A stretch of DNA of 64,000 nucleotides from the NCBI GenBank assembly GCA_035345875.1, contig DAORDH010000025.1:1-64000 (forward strand), read 5' to 3'. The notes under the pieces are model-generated. The model had not been told where the DNA came from. It saw only the letters and a program-made list of their open reading frames with translations, and made no database searches. Shown here one piece after another: positions 26,597 through 35,264 of the stretch (the first letter of the stretch is position 1; each line of letters begins with the position of its first letter). Position numbers and translations under genes: made by a program. The stretch is from UBA2033 sp035345875. Lineage in GTDB: Bacteria > Spirochaetota > Leptospiria > Leptospirales > Leptospiraceae.

Positions 26597-26887
26597 TTAA
26601 AATTTAAACTCTCTTCCAGTCGTTTTGTCTCTTAGATTTGCAAAATCTTTTTCTGAAAATGAAACTTTTTTAAATTCCTCAGACTCTCTTAATTGTTTGC
26701 ATGCACTCAAAAAACTTTTACGTTTCCCTTTTAGCAATTCATATTCACGAGTAGAAAGTAAATACGCAACTACTTTGCCTCTTCTTGTAATAGAAATCAC
26801 TGATTGATTCTCAAGAGAGTGAACTAAAACAGGAAGATTATTTTTAGTATGTGCTATGCTGTAACTTGCTTCCGTGAGTAATACCAT
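26597..26887 (-). CDS. Phd/YefM-type antitoxin
   Basis: A 96-residue antitoxin with the Phd/YefM fold. The N-terminal part (SYSIAHTKNNLPVLVHSL, then VISITRRGKVVAYLLSTREYELL) is the DNA-binding and dimerisation domain; the basic C-terminal tail should wrap the toxin. It precedes vapC without a gap. Members repress their own promoter, and the start region here carries a candidate promoter and symmetric elements. Confidence 0.88.
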   Translation of the reverse strand: MVLLTEASYSIAHTKNNLPVLVHSLENQSVISITRRGKVVAYLLSTREYELLKGKRKSFLSACKQLRESEEFKKVSFSEKDFANLRDKTTGREFKF

Positions 26888-26923
26888 ATATCCATCTAGA
26901 TAGCTATTTCAAGGATATGTCAA
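26888..26923 (-). promoter_or_regulatory. Candidate promoter/operator of the Phd-VapC module
   Basis: On the minus strand TTGACA (26918-26923) is followed 15 bp later by TATCTA (26897-26902), nine bases from the start codon. Symmetric GGATAT/ATATCC arms (26888-26893 and 26913-26918) and the palindrome ATCTAGAT (26894-26901) overlap the promoter, as expected for autorepression. The spacer is short, so the -10 assignment is uncertain; any leader would be only a few bases. Confidence 0.4.
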
Positions 26924-27000
26924 CCCTTTTTCAAAAAAAATCTTTTTCCAATAATGAGTTTTTTAATTGCTAGTTTCATTCTATAGCAGAAATCAGAACC

Positions 27001-27756
27001 ATGTGCATTTTATTTATTGCAATCAACGAACATAAAAACTTTCCTCTGATCATTCTCGCAAATAGAGATGAATTTCAGAATAGACCCACAAGATCAGCTC
27101 AGTTTTGGGAAGACCATCCAAACTTACTTGCAGGAAGAGATGAACAAGACAAAGGAACTTGGCTTGGAATCACAAAAGAGAAACGAATTTCCGCACTCAC
27201 AAATTACAGAAATATTCCGCTTCACAAAGAAGGTAGAATTTCTCGCGGACTCTTAGTGCGAGATTTTCTTATATCAAACAAAACTGCAGAAGAATACCTA
27301 GAAATTTTAGAATCATCAAAGGAAAATTACAATCCTTACAATATCTTACTCGGAAATCCAACTGAACTTTATGTGTATAATAACGTCAGTAACCAAAGAC
27401 AAAAATTAGAAAAAGGATTTCATGGACTCAGCAATGCATTCCTAAATTCTCCTTGGCCAAAACTTTCTCGTGGAATTGAGCATTTAAAAAAAGCAGTTTT
27501 GACTAATCAATTAGAGAAAGACTATCTTTTTTCTCTCATGCAAGATGAAACAAAGGCTACTGATGATTTACTTCCAGACACAGGAGTTGGACTCGATAAA
27601 GAAAGATTTCTATCATCCATTTTCCTAAAGAGTGAAGTGTATGGAACTAGATCGACTGCTATCCTTCTCTTTGATCGGCAAAATACTGTTAGCTTCTACG
27701 AAAAAACTTATAATCCTAAAGGAGAAGTAGTAAAAGAATTTAGTGCAAGTCTATAA
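27001..27756 (+). CDS. NRDE family protein (TANGO2-like)
   Basis: The product begins MCILFIA and contains ILANRDEFQNRPT at about residue 20, the signature of the NRDE (TANGO2) family, together with GRDEQDKGTWLGI. The Cys at position 2 and the fold suggest relation to N-terminal nucleophile hydrolases, but the biochemical function of the family is not settled; animal TANGO2 is linked to acyl-CoA or haem handling. Length, 251 aa, is normal. It is monocistronic. Confidence 0.88.
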   Translation: MCILFIAINEHKNFPLIILANRDEFQNRPTRSAQFWEDHPNLLAGRDEQDKGTWLGITKEKRISALTNYRNIPLHKEGRISRGLLVRDFLISNKTAEEYLEILESSKENYNPYNILLGNPTELYVYNNVSNQRQKLEKGFHGLSNAFLNSPWPKLSRGIEHLKKAVLTNQLEKDYLFSLMQDETKATDDLLPDTGVGLDKERFLSSIFLKSEVYGTRSTAILLFDRQNTVSFYEKTYNPKGEVVKEFSASL

Positions 27757-27913
27757 TCATATTTGAAAATAAAATTAAAACTCATTTTATCTTTGTTTCA
27801 TCTTTTTAGAATTTGAGATAGTTTTCTTTTTTTATTTCTAATTTCATTTTTAATTGTAGAATCGATAAACTTTATTTTTCATGGAATCAGTTTCAGATGA
27901 AATGAGGTATACT

Positions 27914-28555
27914 ATGAAAGTTGGAATTTTAGGTTCTGGAGTTGTGGGACAAACATTAGCAAAAGGTTTTTTAAAACATGGCTATGAAGTTATGATTGGA
28001 AGTAGAGATGTGTCAAAACTTTCTGACTTCGTTAAAGAAAATAGTAATATAAAGTCCGGAAATTTTTCAGAGACTGCATCATTCGGAGATATAATCGTTC
28101 TCACTGTTAAAGGAAATGTTGCGATAGACGCTATAAATCTCGCTGGCGTTAAAAACCTAGAAGGAAAAACCATCATCGATACAATGAATCCAATAGGAGA
28201 CAAACCTCCAGTAAATGGGGTTTTAAATTTTTTCACAGACTTAAACCAATCTCTTATGGAAAAACTACAAACCAGTTTCCCCAATTTAAAATTTGTAAAA
28301 GCATTTAGTTGTATAGGTGCTCCCTTCATGGTAAATCCTAATTTCAGTGGAGGAAAACCATCGATGTTTATTTGCGGAAATGATGAAAATGCCAAGAAAG
28401 ATGTTAGTAAAATTTTAGATCAATTCGGATTTGAAACAGAAGACATGGGCAAAGTAGAAGCAGCAAGAGCCATTGAACCACTTTGTATTCTCTGGTGTAT
28501 TCCGGGGATGTCGCAAAACAAATGGGCACATGCATTTAAACTTTTGAAACTTTAG
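27914..28555 (+). CDS. NADPH-dependent F420-type reductase family protein
   Basis: A Rossmann-fold protein starting MKVGILGSGVVGQTLAKGF, with SRD at the end of strand 2, which usually favours NADP. It belongs to the NADP-oxidoreductase coenzyme-F420-dependent (NpdG-like) family; in bacteria lacking F420 such proteins act on other substrates. The ATG at 27914 is chosen because GAGGT lies just upstream, whereas the frame opening at 27881 has no such signal. The next gene follows after 25 bp. Confidence 0.82.
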   Translation: MKVGILGSGVVGQTLAKGFLKHGYEVMIGSRDVSKLSDFVKENSNIKSGNFSETASFGDIIVLTVKGNVAIDAINLAGVKNLEGKTIIDTMNPIGDKPPVNGVLNFFTDLNQSLMEKLQTSFPNLKFVKAFSCIGAPFMVNPNFSGGKPSMFICGNDENAKKDVSKILDQFGFETEDMGKVEAARAIEPLCILWCIPGMSQNKWAHAFKLLKL

Positions 28556-28580
28556 TTCAAAATTATTCTTTTATAAAAAG

Positions 28581-29636
28581 ATGAATAGCCTTCTAGATAC
28601 GTTATACTCTACAGTTGTAAATCGGGATTTATTTTTTCAATCCGGATGGGGCGACAAACATGGATTAGAATATTTATTATCAGTGAATCCTACATCTATT
28701 CATCTGCGTCCTGTAAAAGAAATCGATATAAAATGGGGAGAAATAAAAAAAGAGAAAGAATATTTAGTTCAGGATGGAGAATTTCAAAGTCCATTTGAAT
28801 TTATCTATGATATCAAGGGAGAAAAAGTAAAAGTTGAATTGCCAGAAGAAACGAAAACTGCTTACATCCAAAGAATTCTTCCTTTCGATTTTAGCCTTCA
28901 GTCACCTCTGACTATTCATTTTGCAGCAACAGGAGACGAGGGTTATTCTAGACGTCGTCTAATGCTCGCTATCCCCTTAGCCAAAAAAGGAATAGGTTCT
29001 GTATTACTAGAAAATCCTTATTATGGCAAACGACGACCAAAAGGACAAAAAGGCGTTGTAATTCGCACATTCACTGAATTTCTTAGAATGTCGAGAGCTG
29101 CCACAGATGAAGGCATTGCGCTTCTCAAATATTTTCATAGAGCCGGTCATAGAAAGTTAGGCGTAACAGGAATTAGTATGGGAGGATACGTATCATTAAC
29201 CGCTTCGGCTCGATCCAATCTAGAAATTGCAGTTGCGGCTTGTATTCCAAGTCATTCTGGTTCACCTGTTTACGTAGAAGGTGCTTTGAGTAAAGCTTGT
29301 GATTGGACGAGCCTTTCTTCTCCATTTCAAAATCCAATTGATGCAAAACATTTTATGCGTTTAATTCTAGACCAATCCGATATCCGGAGTTTTCCAAAAC
29401 CAAAAAGAATGGATGCAGTCATCATTGTGGGCGCAAAGAAAGATGGCTATATTCCCAATTACTCCACTCAAATCATCAAAGATCATTGGGAAAAAGCAGA
29501 ACTACGATGGGTAAAAGCAGGGCATGTAGGTTCCTTCCTTTTTTGCACTCCCGATTTTAGAAAAGCAATAGAAGACTCTTTTAGTCGACTTGTATCCAAT
29601 GAATTCTATTCAAATCCTATCGTTACAAATCTATAG
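28581..29636 (+). CDS. ABHD18-like alpha/beta hydrolase
   Basis: A 351-residue alpha/beta hydrolase with the nucleophile elbow GISMGG (about Ser207), preceded by ENPYYGKRRPKGQ, which is typical of the ABHD18 (DUF2048) family. The acid is probably an Asp in IVGAKKDGYIP near 297 and the base His in VKAGHVGSF near 318. No signal peptide. The substrate is unknown. It follows the F420-type reductase gene closely and is probably co-transcribed. Confidence 0.82.
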   Translation: MNSLLDTLYSTVVNRDLFFQSGWGDKHGLEYLLSVNPTSIHLRPVKEIDIKWGEIKKEKEYLVQDGEFQSPFEFIYDIKGEKVKVELPEETKTAYIQRILPFDFSLQSPLTIHFAATGDEGYSRRRLMLAIPLAKKGIGSVLLENPYYGKRRPKGQKGVVIRTFTEFLRMSRAATDEGIALLKYFHRAGHRKLGVTGISMGGYVSLTASARSNLEIAVAACIPSHSGSPVYVEGALSKACDWTSLSSPFQNPIDAKHFMRLILDQSDIRSFPKPKRMDAVIIVGAKKDGYIPNYSTQIIKDHWEKAELRWVKAGHVGSFLFCTPDFRKAIEDSFSRLVSNEFYSNPIVTNL

Positions 29637-30250
29637 ATTCTAACAGGCTTACAGCAGCAGGGAAAATAGGCACCGTGATTTTTATAGAATAAGGTTTAAT
29701 CTAATTTTCTATTCAATCAATACAAATATTTCGAATTAAATCACAACGATAGCTGAAGTCTAAATCCAGCCTTTTTATCTCTCTTTTAACTGTTTTATAT
29801 GCCCAAGCATGGAATCTATCTCTTATCTAAACTAGATTATAGAATCAGCGAGTGGCAGTCTTTTTAAAATGCATTCAAAGTAAATGACTCCATTTCGAGA
29901 AATCAGTTTTTATCAAACGGTTTAAAAATCTATTGCCAAAAATCTCTTTGAATTTGAGACTTATCCCTAATTTCCAAAAACGAAGACTCTACTAAAAGAT
30001 CTGAATTTTTGCTGCAAACCTATTTTCTAAAATCATCTCGAAAGGACTGAACTATCTTGTGTATAACTTGTTTGAATCTAACGTTAGCAAACAACTCTTT
30101 AGCGAAAGATGGAATTTTCTGATACCCAAGCGATTGCTATCGATAGAGAAGAATAGAATTTTGGGAAAAAAGATTTAGGGAACAGCTAACTTGATCCAGT
30201 TGAGTTCAAAATGGAAAACTAAAGAATAGAAATTTAAAAAAGAGGGAAAA
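29637..30250. other. 614-bp intergenic region upstream of mqo
   Basis: No gene, tRNA or long repeat is visible. The sequence is AT-rich with many stop codons in all frames. It must hold the mqo promoter; a GAGGG Shine-Dalgarno ends it. The length is unusual for this compact region, so a small RNA or decayed gene is possible, but I see no structure strong enough to call. Confidence 0.35.
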
Positions 30251-31795
30251 ATGATTATAGAGCATTCACTAGACAATTCAAAAATCACAGAAGATGAGGA
30301 AAAGAAAAAAGTTAAAACAAAATCGGATGTAATACTCATTGGAGCAGGGATTATGAGTGCAACCCTCGGAGTCTTTCTAAAAGAACTAGAACCTGATCTA
30401 ACAATCACAGTCCTAGAAAGATTAGACAATGCTGCCAGAGAAAGTTCAAACGCTTGGAATAATGCTGGCACAGGTCACTCTGCCTTTTGTGAATTAAACT
30501 ATACCCTCGAAAATGAAGATGGCTCAATCGATATTAAAAAAGCTTTGAAAATCGCCTCCGCGTTTGAAGTATCAAAAGAGTTTTGGTCCTATCTTGTAAA
30601 AGAAAAAAAGATTATCGAGCCAGAACAGTTTATCCATGCAATTCCTCATTATAGTTTTGTATGGGGTGAGGAAGATGTTGATTTTCTAAAAAGACGTTAT
30701 GACGCAATGATCAAAGAACCAATCTTTAAAGATTTGGAATACTCGGAAGAAAGAAAGGTCCTATTTAAGTGGATGCCTTTGGTATTAAAAGGTAGAGACC
30801 CTATGGCAAAAGTAGCCGGAACAAAAATGGCTGTTGGAGTAGACGTAGACTTTGGAACTTTAACCAGAGCTATGTTCAAGTATCTCTCTACATTAGAAGG
30901 AGTTACAGTCAAATACCACGAGGACGTAAAAGATTTAGTTCGAGAGAAAGATGGTCTTTGGAATTTAACCGCAACAAATCAGCTAACGCATGAAATAGAG
31001 CATCACGAAGCGAGCTATGTTTTTATTGGGGCTGGTGGTGGCGCATTACCCTTACTTGAGAAATCTGAAATTCCTGAAGCAAAAGGTTTTGGAGGATTTC
31101 CAATCAGTGGGCAATGGCTTCGATGTGTAAATCCAGAAGTGATCGATACTCATTTTGCAAAAGTATATGGAAAAGCGTCAGTCGGTTCACCTCCTATGTC
31201 TGTTCCACATTTAGATACAAGAATAATCAATGGCAAAAAAGAATTACTCTTTGGTCCCTATGCAGGATTCACTACTCGATTCTTAAAGAAAGGCTCTTAT
31301 TGGGATTTGGCCAAATCACTCGAGCTTGGAAATATTTTTCCAATGATCTCTGCGGGTATGCACAATTTGCCTCTCACTAAATATTTAATTACACAAGCTC
31401 TCCAATCTCATAGAGATAGAATGAAATCTCTAAAAGCTTACTTTCCAAAAGCAAAAAGTAAAGACTGGAAATTAGAAATTGCAGGCAAACGAGTGCAGGT
31501 AATTAAAGCCGATGAAAAAGAAGGAGGAGTTTTAGAATTTGGAACAGAAGTTGTAGCCGCTAATGATGGAACGTTAGCAGCCCTACTAGGAGCTTCTCCT
31601 GGTGCTTCCACCTCGGTTGCAATCATGTTGGAAGTTTTAGCAGATTGTTTTACTAGAAAAACTGCAACGCCAGAGTGGCAAGCCAAACTAAAAAAAATGA
31701 TCCCTAGTTTCGGAGAATCTTTCATTCAAAACGAAGAATTAGTAAAAAGAAGTAGATCTATGACGGAAGAGATTTTAAAGTTGAAATTAGATTAA
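30251..31795 (+). CDS. mqo: Malate:quinone oxidoreductase
   Basis: A 514-residue FAD enzyme that oxidises malate to oxaloacetate and passes electrons to quinone at the inner membrane, replacing or supplementing malate dehydrogenase in the TCA cycle. The FAD motif is VILIGAGIMSATLGVFLKEL near residue 30, followed by the Mqo-specific SSNAWNNAGTGHSAFCELNYT. The C-terminal GASPGASTSVAIMLEVL is also typical. A good Shine-Dalgarno (GAGGG) precedes the ATG. It ends at a bidirectional terminator shared with the hibernation factor gene. Confidence 0.95.
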   Translation: MIIEHSLDNSKITEDEEKKKVKTKSDVILIGAGIMSATLGVFLKELEPDLTITVLERLDNAARESSNAWNNAGTGHSAFCELNYTLENEDGSIDIKKALKIASAFEVSKEFWSYLVKEKKIIEPEQFIHAIPHYSFVWGEEDVDFLKRRYDAMIKEPIFKDLEYSEERKVLFKWMPLVLKGRDPMAKVAGTKMAVGVDVDFGTLTRAMFKYLSTLEGVTVKYHEDVKDLVREKDGLWNLTATNQLTHEIEHHEASYVFIGAGGGALPLLEKSEIPEAKGFGGFPISGQWLRCVNPEVIDTHFAKVYGKASVGSPPMSVPHLDTRIINGKKELLFGPYAGFTTRFLKKGSYWDLAKSLELGNIFPMISAGMHNLPLTKYLITQALQSHRDRMKSLKAYFPKAKSKDWKLEIAGKRVQVIKADEKEGGVLEFGTEVVAANDGTLAALLGASPGASTSVAIMLEVLADCFTRKTATPEWQAKLKKMIPSFGESFIQNEELVKRSRSMTEEILKLKLD

Positions 31796-31817
31796 GAGGA
31801 TAATAATGATAAGTCGC

Positions 31818-31839
31818 ATCCCTTGGAAATCCAAGGGAT
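31818..31839. terminator. Bidirectional terminator between mqo and hpf
   Basis: A perfect 9-bp stem ATCCCTTGG / CCAAGGGAT with an AAAT loop lies midway between the two convergent stop codons, 23 bp and 8 bp away. It lacks a strong T-run on either side, so efficiency is uncertain, but position and symmetry fit a shared terminator. Confidence 0.7.
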
Positions 31840-31846
31840 ATTCACT

Positions 31847-32134
31847 TTAGTGTTTTGCGCGTTTGTCGTGGTGGTGACTGAGTTGGTGTTCTAACTTGTC
31901 TTCGATTCCATCAATACAAGCATGAATTTCCTTGTCTGTGTTGTGAGCATTAAAGTCTGCTTTATCAGCATGCATGTTGAAAACTGCGGTAATATTGCCG
32001 TGCACTTTCTCAAAGCTCAATTCAGCCTTGGTTACTTCATGGACATATTTCGAAAGTCTACTTAATTTGTCATTGGCATAGCTCTCCACAGCCTCAGAAC
32101 GATCTAAATGCTTCCAAGTAAATTTTATTTTCAT
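31847..32134 (-). CDS. hpf: Ribosome hibernation promoting factor (short form)
   Basis: A 95-residue HPF/RaiA-type protein that binds the ribosomal decoding centre in stationary phase. It shows the family order FTWKHLDRSEAVESYANDKLSRLSKY, then AELSFEKVHGNITAVFNMHA and HACIDGIEDKLEHQLSHHHDKR. It lacks the C-terminal dimerisation domain of the long form. GAGGAT precedes the ATG. It is convergent with mqo. Confidence 0.92.
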   Translation of the reverse strand: MKIKFTWKHLDRSEAVESYANDKLSRLSKYVHEVTKAELSFEKVHGNITAVFNMHADKADFNAHNTDKEIHACIDGIEDKLEHQLSHHHDKRAKH

Positions 32135-32440
32135 TTTTATATCCTCGTTAGATATGTTTTAGAGTAAGGCTAGAAGGTCAACAAAAAAGTTCAAGTTTGG
32201 ACTACTGTGATAGATACTATTAACGCGAATTCGATGTAAAAATATTTTCACCACCGACTTGCACTGAGCCATGTCGAATGTGTGCACACCGATAACTGAA
32301 CGATGAAAACACGATGGATAATTTTGAATTATCGTATCTTTTATCAGTGATATTCGTCCCTCCACCCAAAATCCATTACCGCTCATTCGCGGTAATAGGT
32401 AGTAATCTTTTAATTTTTCTGCTACATCGAATTGGCGTTA
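32135..32440. other. Intergenic region with ACCGAT element and hairpin
   Basis: A gap between tgt and hpf. It contains a diverged copy of the ACCGATA element (about 32246-32350, with CACCACCGA, CACCGATAA and ATCTTTTATCAGTGAT matching the arms of the copy at 10833) and an 8-bp perfect hairpin ATTACCGC/GCGGTAAT at 32375-32396 that may end the tgt transcript. No gene is supported. Confidence 0.5.
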
Positions 32441-34438
32441 TTAGTGAAATTGCCGATGAGATAAAATTTTATCGTCATATATTTTCTTGTCACTTTCCGT
32501 TATATTTTTTGGATACCGCGCATAACTTTTTTCTCGACGATTAAGCCAATCTCTTCCAAGTAATTTTTCTCTTTCTATTTCTAAATCAGGAAGATTTGTA
32601 TAGGCAATCGTTGTTTCTTCTTTAGGTCCTGTTCCAACTCCCCTTCCTACCCAAAATCCACTGTATAATAAGGCAGACCGTATAGCGGTAGACGCACTAT
32701 AAGTATAAAGTCGAGTAATTTGATTTGGTTTGTATGTGTATTGAAAGATTTCCGAAAAGACTTCACTTGACCAAAGAATGTCATCTACTTTAAAAGAAAA
32801 AGGATCATAAAAAATAAGATCTGGAATTTTTTCTTTTGAAAACTCTTTTCTAAAATCCCCATGAATGAGTTTCCATGTAAATAAATCTTTTTCCCAAAAC
32901 TTTTCTTCTAAAATTTTCTTTGGAGCTTTATGAAATAAATGAGGAAATCTTCCTGAATTTCTTAGAGCAAGTTTCAATGGATCTAAATCTATCTCAAAAC
33001 TAATCAACTCTACTTTCCTTGCACTATGAATAGACTCAAAACAAGATAGAACCGCCATAGCATTGTGACCAGCTCCAAGCCCTACATCCCAAATCACAAG
33101 AGGATCTTCATGGCTAATATCCATTAGCCGCTCTTTTAGATTGGATTGGTCTATGTAAAGTCTCTTTGCTTCTTCTTTCGGATCAGAAACAGAATGCATG
33201 ACTTCCCCAGAACTTTTTTGCCTTACACTCCAAAATCCTTCTTTATTTTGAATGATCTCATAATCCCCTAATTGCTTTTTCTTATCTAGAGAACTGATTT
33301 TGATATCAGGCGGATTTACACTATCGCTTTGTAAAAGCTCTACTTTTTTAGTTCTATAGAAGGATAAAAATGTATTTTTAAAAATAGCTTCGCGCATACT
33401 AGCCATTAGCCTGTGATAATAAGTTAAATTATGAATTGCCATCAGATGCCAACCCAAGAATTCATTTGCCTTATAAAGATGATGTAAATACGCTCTAGAA
33501 TAATTTTTACAGCAGACACAGTCACAACTTGGATCTAGAACTGTATCATCTAACTTATATTTACCTCTTCTCATTTGTAATTTACCAAGGCTTGTAAACG
33601 CAACAGATCTCTGTGCTTGCTCCACCGGTAGAATACAATCAAACATATCTACCCCTCTATGCACCGCTTCAAGTAGATCAATTGGAGTTCCAACACCCAT
33701 TAAATAACGCGGCATATTTTTAGGTAGAAGGGAAGCAGATAGTTCACAAAAGTCATTTCGTTCTTCTTTTGTCTCTCCAACTGCAAGTCCACCAATTGCA
33801 AACCCATCGAAGGGCATGTCTGTAATTTGCGCGGCGCTCTCTTTTCTTAAATCAGTAAAACAAGCCCCTTGTATAATTCCAAATAAAGCTTGATTGGAAT
33901 CTCCTCTTGCAACTAGGCTTCTCTTCGCCCAGCGATGCGTTAGCTCCATCGCTTCCCTTGCCATATTATAATCAGAAGTAGAAGGAACACATTCATCTAA
34001 AACCATCATAATATCAGAACCGATTGCCTTTTGTGTTTCAATACTTAGCTCAGGAGAAAGTAAAATATTTCTTCCGTCAATGTAACTTCTAAAAACGGCT
34101 CCCTCCTCAGTGATACTCCTTGTATTTTCTAGACTGAAGATTTGAAATCCACCTGAATCTGTAAGAACTGGCTTGGTCCAATTCATAAACTTATGAATCC
34201 CACCGATTCTTTGAAATACTTCAATTCCAGGTCGAAGTAGAAGATGATAAGTATTTGCAAGTAAAATATTGGAACCTGTAGTCTCTAACGTATCTTTTGT
34301 TTGAGACTTGACTGTCGCTTGTGTTCCAACAGGCATAAAGATAGGAGTTAAAACTTCTCCATGTAAAGTCATAAATCGAGCAGCTCTTGCTTTGCTATTT
34401 TCTGCTTCTTTCTCTAATTGAAAATTGAGTCGGGACAT
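32441..34438 (-). CDS. tgt: tRNA-guanine transglycosylase fused to MnmC-like methyltransferase domain
   Basis: Residues 1 to about 375 are a complete bacterial Tgt, which swaps guanine-34 for preQ1 in tRNAs with GUN anticodons: DSGGFQ at 94-99, the nucleophile in GVDMFDC (Asp264), and the zinc site Cys305, Cys307, Cys310 and His336. The usual PTRxAR after the nucleophile is replaced by PVEQAQ. Residues about 380-665 form a second domain with a SAM-binding loop WDVGLGAGHN at 450-459 and YDPFSFK at 544-550, like the MnmC/DUF752 methyltransferase that finishes mnm5U34. Normal Tgt is about 375 aa, so this is a fusion. It lies 8 bp after the HigBA-type genes. Confidence 0.9.
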   Translation of the reverse strand: MSRLNFQLEKEAENSKARAARFMTLHGEVLTPIFMPVGTQATVKSQTKDTLETTGSNILLANTYHLLLRPGIEVFQRIGGIHKFMNWTKPVLTDSGGFQIFSLENTRSITEEGAVFRSYIDGRNILLSPELSIETQKAIGSDIMMVLDECVPSTSDYNMAREAMELTHRWAKRSLVARGDSNQALFGIIQGACFTDLRKESAAQITDMPFDGFAIGGLAVGETKEERNDFCELSASLLPKNMPRYLMGVGTPIDLLEAVHRGVDMFDCILPVEQAQRSVAFTSLGKLQMRRGKYKLDDTVLDPSCDCVCCKNYSRAYLHHLYKANEFLGWHLMAIHNLTYYHRLMASMREAIFKNTFLSFYRTKKVELLQSDSVNPPDIKISSLDKKKQLGDYEIIQNKEGFWSVRQKSSGEVMHSVSDPKEEAKRLYIDQSNLKERLMDISHEDPLVIWDVGLGAGHNAMAVLSCFESIHSARKVELISFEIDLDPLKLALRNSGRFPHLFHKAPKKILEEKFWEKDLFTWKLIHGDFRKEFSKEKIPDLIFYDPFSFKVDDILWSSEVFSEIFQYTYKPNQITRLYTYSASTAIRSALLYSGFWVGRGVGTGPKEETTIAYTNLPDLEIEREKLLGRDWLNRREKSYARYPKNITESDKKIYDDKILSHRQFH

Positions 34439-34446
34439 TTAATTCA

Positions 34447-34794
34447 TCATCTAGAAATAATTTTTAATTCATGAAATAATACAGGATTTGTTTTCATGAT
34501 ATATAAAATTCTTTGTGCAGGACCTTGTGGAATATTTCTACCAGACTCCCATGCTTCTACTGTTTTTTTAGATACACCAAGAGCTTTCGCAAATAAATTT
34601 TGAGAAAGATTTATTTTCTTTCGTATGATTTTAATTTCTTCCTTTTGATAGTTTGCTAAAGGTAAAATAGAAAATCGATGTTCTACACTTTGTTTTTTAT
34701 TTCCTTTTGCATGCGCAACTGCTTGATTTAAACCTCTTAAAATACTTGCAGTTACTTCTCTAGAAGATTTGTTTTTAGTAATTACTTTTTTCAT
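34447..34794 (-). CDS. HigA-type XRE antitoxin
   Basis: A 115-residue protein with a helix-turn-helix at about 65-105: KKINLSQNLFAKALGVSKKTVEAWESG, a classical XRE/Cro motif. The N-terminal 50 residues are basic. Gene order toxin then antitoxin, with 14 bp between, is that of higBA modules. It should neutralise the RelE-like toxin and repress the shared promoter at 35154-35189. The tgt fusion follows 8 bp downstream, so readthrough may link them. Confidence 0.88.
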   Translation of the reverse strand: MKKVITKNKSSREVTASILRGLNQAVAHAKGNKKQSVEHRFSILPLANYQKEEIKIIRKKINLSQNLFAKALGVSKKTVEAWESGRNIPQGPAQRILYIMKTNPVLFHELKIISR

Positions 34795-34808
34795 AGAATG
34801 AACCTCCT

Positions 34809-35153
34809 TTATTGTGTTTTCTTCAATACATTATCTATTGTTTCTATAATTTTAGAAATTGTTCTTTTATCTTCTGCAGAGATATTTTCCGTTTCATTTT
34901 TCTTCAATAAAGAAATAAAATACAAGACCTCATGCAATGGATAATCTACATATAAAATTCGAATGCCACCACTCTTTCCTTTCCCTGGCAAAGCCCATCT
35001 CATTTTTCTGAGTCCACCAGTGCCAGAAATAACTTTTCCATATTTAGGATTTGTAATTAAAAAAGTTTCTACCTCTCTTAAATCTCCATCATCTAGCCCA
35101 ATTGATTTCCATAGAGTATCAAATTCTTTTAATGAAACAAAGACTCTGGTCAC
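34809..35153 (-). CDS. RelE/HigB-type toxin
   Basis: A 114-residue RelE-superfamily toxin. The sequence GTGGLRKMRWALPGKGKSGGIRILYVD, then LHEVLYFISLLKKNE, matches the core strands of HigB/RelE mRNA interferases, which cut mRNA on the ribosome. It starts with GTG at 35153, with no Shine-Dalgarno sequence; the promoter spacing suggests the transcript begins at this codon. The XRE antitoxin gene follows. Confidence 0.88.
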   Translation of the reverse strand: MTRVFVSLKEFDTLWKSIGLDDGDLREVETFLITNPKYGKVISGTGGLRKMRWALPGKGKSGGIRILYVDYPLHEVLYFISLLKKNETENISAEDKRTISKIIETIDNVLKKTQ

Positions 35154-35189
35154 AAAAATATAGTATCCTACCTAGTAGGGTAATGTCAA
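35154..35189 (-). promoter_or_regulatory. Promoter and operator of the HigBA-type module, predicted leaderless
   Basis: On the minus strand TTGACA (35184-35189), an 18-bp spacer and TACTAT (35160-35165) form a near-consensus promoter. The -10 box ends 6 nt before the GTG start, so transcription would begin at the start codon. The spacer and flanks hold a symmetric site, CCTAC-CTA-GTAGG (35167-35179), extended to TA.CCTAC/GTAGG.TA over 35164-35182, well placed for HigA to block RNA polymerase. The divergent ABC-F frame opens at 35190. Confidence 0.7.
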
Positions 35190-35264
35190 ATGAAAAAATT
35201 TTCATTAGAATCTAAAGACCTTTTTTCACTAGAAATTATGCCTATCCTAGAAAACTTGGAGATT

